From positions 1 to 64,000 of the forward strand of contig CALSQM010000003.1 of the NCBI GenBank assembly GCA_943788515.1: a stretch of DNA of 64,000 nucleotides, written 5' to 3'. The position numbers and the translations under genes were made by a program. Below, piece after piece: positions 58,416 to 64,000 of this stretch (position 1 is its first letter; every line of letters begins with the position of its first letter). Under the pieces are notes generated by a model. It was not told the origin of the DNA. It saw only the letters and a program-made list of their open reading frames with translations, and ran no database searches. This DNA comes from an uncultured SAR86 cluster bacterium (GTDB lineage Bacteria; Pseudomonadota; Gammaproteobacteria; Magnimaribacterales; D2472).

Positions 58416-59933
58416 TTATTTTAATTTTTTGCTTAGAAGTAGTTCACTTAATAATGGAACAGGTCTTCCAGTTCCAGCTTTTATAGGCGAGCTATGCGAT
58501 GCAGTTGCAGCAATATCTATGTGAGCCCATTTATAATCATTAGTAAACTTAGATAAAAAAGCTGCAGCATGAATTGTGCCTGCTTCTCTGCCTCCGCCAA
58601 TATTAGCTAAATCAGCATATCTTGTTTTAGTGCATGATTGATGCTCATCCCATAAAGGAAGTTGCCATGCTCTGTCACCAGATTCTTCTCCAGCGTCTAT
58701 AATCATGTCAGCAAGATGCTGATCATTTGCCATGACACCACTAGCATGTCTTCCTAGAGCAACTACTACAGCCCCAGTAAGGGTTGCCATATCAATAACA
58801 TGAGAAGGTTTATATTTGCCTACATAAGTTAAAGCATCAGCAAGAATTAACCTGCCTTCAGCATCTGTATTAAGGATTTCAATAGTTTGACCAGACATTG
58901 ATGTCACAACGTCTCCAGGTTTGGTTGCTGTTGATGAGCACATATTTTCAGCACATGCCATGACACCGACCACATTAACATTTGCATTTACTCTAGCTAA
59001 GGTAGACATTACACCAAAAACTGTTGCAGCCCCGCACATATCCCATTTCATTTCATCCATAGCAGGACTTGGCTTAATAGAAACTCCACCTGTATCGAAT
59101 GTCACACCTTTACCTACAAGTGCTACAGGCTTCTCAGAATGTTTGCCACCCTTGTATTCTATTACCATCATTCTAGCAGGCTCTGCACTTCCTCTTGAAA
59201 CACTTAAAAAAGAACCCATGCCCATTTTTTCAAGATCTTTTTCATTAAATGATTTAACTTTAAGCTTAGGAAAGTCCTTTGTCATTGCTTTAACTTTTCT
59301 TTCGATAATTCTTGGTGTGCAGTGATTAGCAGGGAGGTCTCCTAAGTATTTAGCTGTATTCACGCCTTCACCAATTGCATAACCTTTTTTTGCAGCTGCC
59401 TTTGCTTTCGTTAGATCAGCTCCTTTAAGCCCAGTTGTAACGATAGTAAGTTTTTTAACACTTGGCTTCTTTGCAGTTTTATTTTTTGTTTCTGAGAAAA
59501 TATAAACATTAGACTCTACAGTTTTAGCAATCATCTCAATTAGCCATAACTCATCTTTTCCTGATGGAGATACTGCTCCACTCATGATCGAAAGGTCTTT
59601 TACATTAATGCTGTTAGCTTTCTTTGCAATAGACTGATACGAGCTTATCCATTTATGCATAGGCGCATTGGCATCAAGTCCCTTTACTAGCATTATATTT
59701 TCTGCTTCTATTCCATCAATTTTTGGTAAATGAATACTGCTTCCAGAATCTTTTAAGTGCGAGGCAATTGTCTTAGATATATAATTTTTTGAAACTTTAT
59801 TTAGATCTTTAAATGCAGGGTCTTTATTTGTCTCCTTGTTTATTACAATAACAAGTAAACCTGTTTTTAATGATGTTAATGCATTTGTTGATGTGTCTAT
59901 TAATCCAATATTATTTAAAACTTTATATGCCAT
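58416..59933 (-). CDS. pepA: Cytosol leucyl aminopeptidase
   Basis: Two-zinc M17 aminopeptidase that also moonlights in site-specific recombination and pyrimidine regulation in E. coli. The 505 residues contain GKGVTFDTGGVSIKPSPAMD (metal ligands) and the signature NTDAEGRLILADALTYVGK, plus GGREAGTIHAAAFLSKF. It lies directly upstream of valS (15 bases); the usual holC gene between them is absent. Confidence 0.95.
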   Translation of the reverse strand: MAYKVLNNIGLIDTSTNALTSLKTGLLVIVINKETNKDPAFKDLNKVSKNYISKTIASHLKDSGSSIHLPKIDGIEAENIMLVKGLDANAPMHKWISSYQSIAKKANSINVKDLSIMSGAVSPSGKDELWLIEMIAKTVESNVYIFSETKNKTAKKPSVKKLTIVTTGLKGADLTKAKAAAKKGYAIGEGVNTAKYLGDLPANHCTPRIIERKVKAMTKDFPKLKVKSFNEKDLEKMGMGSFLSVSRGSAEPARMMVIEYKGGKHSEKPVALVGKGVTFDTGGVSIKPSPAMDEMKWDMCGAATVFGVMSTLARVNANVNVVGVMACAENMCSSTATKPGDVVTSMSGQTIEILNTDAEGRLILADALTYVGKYKPSHVIDMATLTGAVVVALGRHASGVMANDQHLADMIIDAGEESGDRAWQLPLWDEHQSCTKTRYADLANIGGGREAGTIHAAAFLSKFTNDYKWAHIDIAATASHSSPIKAGTGRPVPLLSELLLSKKLK

Positions 59934-59980
59934 GTAAGCTCTCCTATTTATAGTTTTCTAGTGATAAGATATTTATTGTA

Positions 59981-61138
59981 ATGCATCATAGTTCTCAAGG
60001 CATGTATAAAAAAAATATTCTTTCAAAAAGTTTGAATATGGAGGTACTAAAAACTTCTGGCAGTATTCTTATGATCCTTTTCCTTCTTGTTGTAGGATCT
60101 AGGTTTGTTGGTTATTTTGAAAAAGCTGCTGAGGGTTTAATGGATCCAAGCATCATTTTTAGTGTTATTTTTTTAAGATTTCCTGACTTTATTACTGTAC
60201 TAATACCCTTATCTTTTTTTCTAGGAATATTAATCAGTATTAGCAGGCTCTATGCAGAGCGAGAAATATATGGCTATATATCTGTGGGCCTTTCGCAATT
60301 AGACTTAGTTAAATTCCTGGCGCCTCAAGCATTTATATATTTTTCTATAACTTTAATGCTGAGTCTTTATGTAGCTCCCTATACTAAAGCCTTATCGCAA
60401 GAAATTGTGGTGATAGATTCCTTTGAAGAGCAAATCGAATCAATGAAGCCAGATAAAATATACTCTTTTGAAGATGGAAGGGCATTTATTTATGCAAAAG
60501 GTATTAATGCTAATGTACTAGAAGGTGTAAGGATGTTTAGAGCTGATAATAATGGCTCAAACCTAATAATGGCAGAACAACTTAGTGTTAATAAAGGTAA
60601 TAAACAACTCGAATTAGATTTTATGAATGGTGTGTTTTATAAAGGAATCTTTTCTGATCAAAGGCAAGTAACCTCATCTTTTGAGAAGTTTATCTCTCCA
60701 ATTGAGAAAGATGTCGAAAGAGTTTCAGGATTAAGTATGTCTAAAATTTTTGATTACTCTGCTGAATCAGAAAAAGCTAATCTTCAATGGAATATTTCAA
60801 TTCCAGCTACCTTGATTATCTTATTATTTTTAGGGGTATATATGGGTTCAGTTAAACCTAGGCAGGGAAGATTTTCAGTAATTCTTCCTGGTATGCTGAT
60901 ATATATTGCCTACTTAAGCCTGTTAATCTTGGGAAGAGAGTCATTATCTTCAAATCCAACCTCAGGAATTGGATTATGGTGGATTCACTTAATTTTTGGG
61001 CTCTTTGCAATGCTATATATTTTTAAAGATAACCTTCAAATAGCAAACTCAAGAATACTTATCATCAGAGAACATCAATATTTTAGATATATGGTTGGAA
61101 CTGCGTTGTTATTCATTTTTATTTGGATTATCTTTTAA
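59981..61138 (+). CDS. lptF: LPS export permease LptF
   Basis: Inner-membrane subunit of LptB2FG that extracts lipopolysaccharide. Up to 385 residues: three N-terminal membrane helices (ILMILFLLVVGSRFVGYF, then FRFPDF-like LRFPDFITVLIPLSFFLGIL), a periplasmic jellyroll (about 130-270) and three C-terminal helices. LYAEREIYGYISVGLS is a family loop. An in-frame ATG at 60002 (MYKKN) or 60041 may be the true start. Divergent from pepA and coupled to lptG. Confidence 0.93.
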   Translation: MHHSSQGMYKKNILSKSLNMEVLKTSGSILMILFLLVVGSRFVGYFEKAAEGLMDPSIIFSVIFLRFPDFITVLIPLSFFLGILISISRLYAEREIYGYISVGLSQLDLVKFLAPQAFIYFSITLMLSLYVAPYTKALSQEIVVIDSFEEQIESMKPDKIYSFEDGRAFIYAKGINANVLEGVRMFRADNNGSNLIMAEQLSVNKGNKQLELDFMNGVFYKGIFSDQRQVTSSFEKFISPIEKDVERVSGLSMSKIFDYSAESEKANLQWNISIPATLIILLFLGVYMGSVKPRQGRFSVILPGMLIYIAYLSLLILGRESLSSNPTSGIGLWWIHLIFGLFAMLYIFKDNLQIANSRILIIREHQYFRYMVGTALLFIFIWIIF

Positions 61139-62193
61139 TGAAAATATTTAATAAGTACTTGGTAAAAAGGTCATTTCTAATCTCAATATTTATTTTCATT
61201 ATTTTTGCTATCCTTGATACAGCATTCAATTTTATTTCTGAATTAGAAAATCTATCAATCGATTACACTTTTTTCTATGCATTAAAGCATGCGTTTATTT
61301 CCATGCCACACAGATCTATTGAATTTCTTGAAGGTGCTTGCCTTCTGGGCTTTATGGTAGCTCTTGGAATCTCTCATCAAGAGGGGAACCTTAATGTTCT
61401 TCGATCTAATGGACTATCCCCAATAAAAATAATTTTAATAAGCTCATTGGGTTCTATGATTGTAGTGCTTTCAATTTTAGCTATGGATGAAATTGCTTTC
61501 AGAGAGATGCACATAAAGTCTAAGGTAGAAAAAGATTCTCTATTGGGCCAGGCTACTCAAGAGCAGTCAAAATTTCAATGGATAAAGCAAAACGATTACC
61601 TATTAGGTTATACGAATGTTATAGGTAACTTAATTCTTAACCCAAGACTTATAAAAGTTGATTCAGATATAGAGAAAGTAAATTATTTTAAATCAGCTAA
61701 ATCGGCAAAAATTATAGAAAATGGAATAACTTTTGATCAAGGCTTATTAGTTGAAGGAAATCCGTCGTCTAACGAAATTGCTAATTATGAAATTTTTTCA
61801 TTCCCATTAGTTGCCACTATTCCTTTTTCAGATATAGATAGCTTAAGTTTGGATAGGATTGCTTCTTACAGATCTTTGATGATTGAGAGCAGTCTCGATG
61901 AAGATGTTTTATTTAAAGCCCATTTAGACAAATCTTTTTATAAAAAAATATTTTATCCATTTTCAGTGTTAGCAATAATGATATTTTTTGGATCTTTTAT
62001 TTTTGGGTCATTAAGAGATTCCTCTCCTGGATCTAGAATAGTTTTTGCTGTTTTTGGAGGATTTTTATATAGAATTTTTCAAGATCTTTCTATAAGTATT
62101 TCAATTTCTTATAGTTTACCAATTCTAATTGGTGTGATCGCCCCTGCATCAATTTTATTAATATTAAGTATTTATTCCTATAAACGAATTTAG
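61138..62193 (+). CDS. lptG: LPS export permease LptG
   Basis: Partner of LptF in LPS transport. I start at the ATG at 61138, which overlaps the lptF stop (TAATG); it gives 351 residues (MKIFNKYLVKRSFLISIFIF). Six membrane helices flank a periplasmic domain; NLNVLRSNGLSPIKIILIS is the cytosolic coupling loop. FGSFIFGSLRDSSPGSRIVF near the C-terminus resembles the LptG block around residue 300. The frame could extend 15 bases upstream inside lptF. Confidence 0.93.
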   Translation: MKIFNKYLVKRSFLISIFIFIIFAILDTAFNFISELENLSIDYTFFYALKHAFISMPHRSIEFLEGACLLGFMVALGISHQEGNLNVLRSNGLSPIKIILISSLGSMIVVLSILAMDEIAFREMHIKSKVEKDSLLGQATQEQSKFQWIKQNDYLLGYTNVIGNLILNPRLIKVDSDIEKVNYFKSAKSAKIIENGITFDQGLLVEGNPSSNEIANYEIFSFPLVATIPFSDIDSLSLDRIASYRSLMIESSLDEDVLFKAHLDKSFYKKIFYPFSVLAIMIFFGSFIFGSLRDSSPGSRIVFAVFGGFLYRIFQDLSISISISYSLPILIGVIAPASILLILSIYSYKRI

Positions 62194-62678
62194 ATTAATC
62201 TCAGGCCTGTATTCGACAAGTTATCACTAATAGATCTCCCCTCTGCTGAAAAATATATCTGTAACAATGGAATGCCAACTGCACCAACTACTGCACCAAC
62301 TACTGCACCAACTACTGCACCAACTACTGCACCAACTACTGCACCAACTACTGCACCTAACATTACAATTACTAAGTTCGAAAGAAATCTAATTGTAGCT
62401 TGTTTAATACTGGGATTCTTGCCATCAAAGCTATATATTTCTATTTTCCATATCGCCATACCAAGAGTTTTATTACCATGAATCCAAAAATAACAGTAGA
62501 AAGCCCATGTACTTATGAATACTAATGAAGGGCCAACCCACTTAGCCTCAATAATGCCCCCATTAATCCATACCGCTATTGATCCAACAGTAAACCATAT
62601 GCCACACAGAAGAAATAAATCATAAATCGTTGCTGCCAATCTCCTTATTGGAGAGACCTTGTATGTTTTTAATTTCAT
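62190..62678 (-). CDS. RDD-family membrane protein with glycine-zipper repeat
   Basis: About 162 residues from the ATG at 62678 (MKLKTYKVSPIRRLAATIYD); an ATG at 62717 would add 13 residues but abuts the next gene's start. RDD traits: SPIRRLAATIYDLFLLCGIW, GNKTLGMAIWKIEIYSFDGK and GRSISDNLSNTGLRLI, with about four membrane segments. The third segment contains LGAVV then GAVVGAVVGAVVGAVVGAVV, encoded by a 12-bp tandem repeat, so its length is probably variable. RDD proteins include some Na+/H+ antiporters, but most have no known function. It overlaps lptG by four bases at the 3' ends. Confidence 0.85.
   Translation of the reverse strand: MKLKTYKVSPIRRLAATIYDLFLLCGIWFTVGSIAVWINGGIIEAKWVGPSLVFISTWAFYCYFWIHGNKTLGMAIWKIEIYSFDGKNPSIKQATIRFLSNLVIVMLGAVVGAVVGAVVGAVVGAVVGAVVGAVGIPLLQIYFSAEGRSISDNLSNTGLRLI
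62275..62356. repeat. 12-bp minisatellite, six perfect copies
   Basis: GCACCAACTACT occurs six times without a mismatch at 62281-62352, flanked by partial copies (CCAACT before, GCACC after). On the minus strand it encodes the four-residue unit GAVV in the RDD protein. The period is a multiple of three, so copy-number slippage keeps the frame. Confidence 0.97.
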
Positions 62679-62718
62679 TTTGTTATAGTACTTAAAACCA
62701 TTAAAATAATAAATCATT

Positions 62719-64000
62719 ATGAGTACATCAATTACAAGGTCATCAGAATTTTTAGGTCATCCAAAAGGTCTTTTTGTATGTTTTGCTACCGAGATGTGGG
62801 AAAGATTTTCTTACTATGGAATGAGAGCATTATTAATACTCTATCTTACAAAGCACTGGGAGTTTTCTGATGCTCAAAGTTATGTAATTTATGGCGCCTA
62901 TACATCTCTAGTCTATATAATGCCAGTTTTTGGTGGAATGCTTGCAGATAGGATACTTGGCTCAAGAAAGGCGGTTACATTTGGTGCAATACTACTAGTT
63001 TTGGGTCATACAGGAATGGCTTTTGAAAGTAATGTTCAGGTCTTTTATCTATCTTTAGCTCTTATAATCTCTGGGGTAGGGTTCCTTAAACCAAATATAT
63101 CAACAATGGTTGGTGCTCTTTATGAAGAAGGCGACCCTAGAAGGGATCCCGGATTCACAATTTTTTATATGGGTATAAATATTGGAGCATTCTCTGCCTC
63201 CTTGCTTTGTGGCTACTTAGGTGAAACTTATGGCTGGTCATATGGTTTTGGTGCAGCTGGAATAGGAATGCTAATTGGACTAATAATCTTCTTATGGGGT
63301 CAAAAATACTTAGATGGACATGCAGAGCCAACATCAGACTTTTACATGGACAAGGATAAGGATTTTAATATTACATATGAGAATTGGGCATACATTAGTG
63401 GCATATTTATGGTTTTTGCTTCTTATATGCTTATACAAAATCAAGAAATAGTTGGAAATCTTCTTGGAGGTTTTGGTGCAGTCTGTATTGCTTTTTGGTT
63501 ATTTTACTCATTGTCAAAATGTTCTTCTGAAGAAAGAGATAGGATGATTGTGGTTGGAATTTTAATATTGTTTTCATTAATTTTTTGGGCCCTTTTTGAA
63601 CAAGCAGGATCATCTTTAAATATTCTTACTGACAGAGGTGTAGATAGAACAATATTAGGTTGGGAGGTTCCAGCCTCAATGTTCCAATCTTTAAATGCAT
63701 TTTTTATATTTACTTTAGCTCCTCTCTTTGCTTTTATGTGGCTCGCTCTTGCTAAAAGAAATATAGAACCCTCAACACCACTCAAATTTGCAATTGGAAT
63801 CATGTTTGTTGGGATTGGGTTCCTTGTTCTTGTTTTTGGAATGAACAGTTCTGTCGGAGTTCAAACTGGAGTATTTTGGATAATGCTTATATATCTACTT
63901 CATACAATTGGTGAGCTTTGCTTGTCTCCTGTTGGCCTTTCTTCTGTTACCAAATTATCACCAAAGAGGATTGTTGGAATGATGATGGGTATGTGGTTTT
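62719..64000 (+). CDS. POT/PTR-family proton-dependent peptide transporter (3' end outside window)
   Basis: MFS-type di/tripeptide-proton symporter. The frame is open for 427 codons to the window end. TM1 carries the ExxERFxYY motif (ATEMWERFSYYGMRALLILY), the loop has FGGMLADRILGSRKA, and PTR2 signature 2 is seen in FTIFYMGINIGAFSASLLCG; later FWALFEQAGSSLNI matches the family. About 11 membrane helices are visible. It is divergent from the RDD gene. Substrate range cannot be read from sequence. Confidence 0.93.
   Translation, partial: MSTSITRSSEFLGHPKGLFVCFATEMWERFSYYGMRALLILYLTKHWEFSDAQSYVIYGAYTSLVYIMPVFGGMLADRILGSRKAVTFGAILLVLGHTGMAFESNVQVFYLSLALIISGVGFLKPNISTMVGALYEEGDPRRDPGFTIFYMGINIGAFSASLLCGYLGETYGWSYGFGAAGIGMLIGLIIFLWGQKYLDGHAEPTSDFYMDKDKDFNITYENWAYISGIFMVFASYMLIQNQEIVGNLLGGFGAVCIAFWLFYSLSKCSSEERDRMIVVGILILFSLIFWALFEQAGSSLNILTDRGVDRTILGWEVPASMFQSLNAFFIFTLAPLFAFMWLALAKRNIEPSTPLKFAIGIMFVGIGFLVLVFGMNSSVGVQTGVFWIMLIYLLHTIGELCLSPVGLSSVTKLSPKRIVGMMMGMWF

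Noticed and set aside
62272-62481. Plus-strand frame of PTAPTTAPTTA repeats
   Set aside because: It is the reverse reading of the 12-bp minisatellite inside the RDD gene; the minus-strand frame has RDD-family motifs and normal composition outside the repeat.

Overview
The window is AT-rich bacterial chromosome with very short intergenic gaps and almost entirely housekeeping genes. Gene content and order point to a gammaproteobacterium: fabA-fabB, a rseP-bamA-skp-lpxD-fabZ-lpxA-lpxB-rnhB-dnaE-accA-tilS block, holD-rimI, ssb opposite uvrA, ispB opposite rplU-rpmA-obgE, and bamE opposite a Pseudomonas-type fur. Low GC, compact packing and a large TonB-dependent receptor would fit a streamlined marine lineage such as SAR86. 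That placement is inference; no marker was aligned.

Layout. 1-9.6 kb (+): rpsC (partial) to rplQ, the S10, spc and alpha ribosomal operons fused without a gap, with secY and rpoA. 9.6-19.5 kb: uvrA (-) opposite ssb, a crotonase and an Old Yellow Enzyme homologue (+); fabB-fabA-ispB (-); rplU-rpmA-obgE (+); rpsT (-). 19.6-23.9 kb (-): a TonB-dependent receptor with its terminator, a small exported protein of unknown function, the tmRNA gene ssrA, and smpB. 24-31.7 kb: a DUF3429-like membrane protein, an NSS-family transporter, ratA-rnfH, bamE (-), fur, then grpE-dnaK-dnaJ-dapB behind a textbook sigma-32 promoter. 31.8-51.3 kb (+): rpsB-tsf-pyrH-frr-uppS-cdsA-dxr-rseP-bamA-skp-lpxD-fabZ-lpxA-lpxB-rnhB-dnaE-accA-tilS, joining translation, isoprenoid and undecaprenyl synthesis, phospholipid and lipid A synthesis, outer-membrane assembly and replication. 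51.3-64 kb: a second crotonase, leuA (-), holD-rimI, two tandem glutathione peroxidases (-), elaA, a C-terminally short valS (-), pepA (-), lptF-lptG, an RDD-family protein (-) with a glycine-zipper repeat, and a POT peptide transporter cut by the window end.

Sequence quality matters here. Between about 31.5 and 44.0 kb roughly 28 small indels break dapB, rpsB, frr, uppS, cdsA, dxr, rseP, bamA and lpxA. Isolated single-base indels also affect rpoA and uvrA, and perhaps rplQ. Conserved protein sequence continues in another frame at each break and most of these genes are essential, so consensus error is far more likely than gene decay. I annotate them as full-span genes with the break points stated.

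I found no convincing novel multi-gene system. The most unusual biological features are the 12-bp tandem repeat that encodes a GAVV glycine zipper in the RDD protein, the acidic repeat tail on ribosomal protein S2, the shortened ValRS and TilS, and the tmRNA tag ANNDNYALAA. No rRNA, tRNA, CRISPR array or insertion sequence was seen, and no gene-free stretch exceeds 300 bases; the longest, 22338-22526, is the AT-rich region upstream of the TonB receptor.
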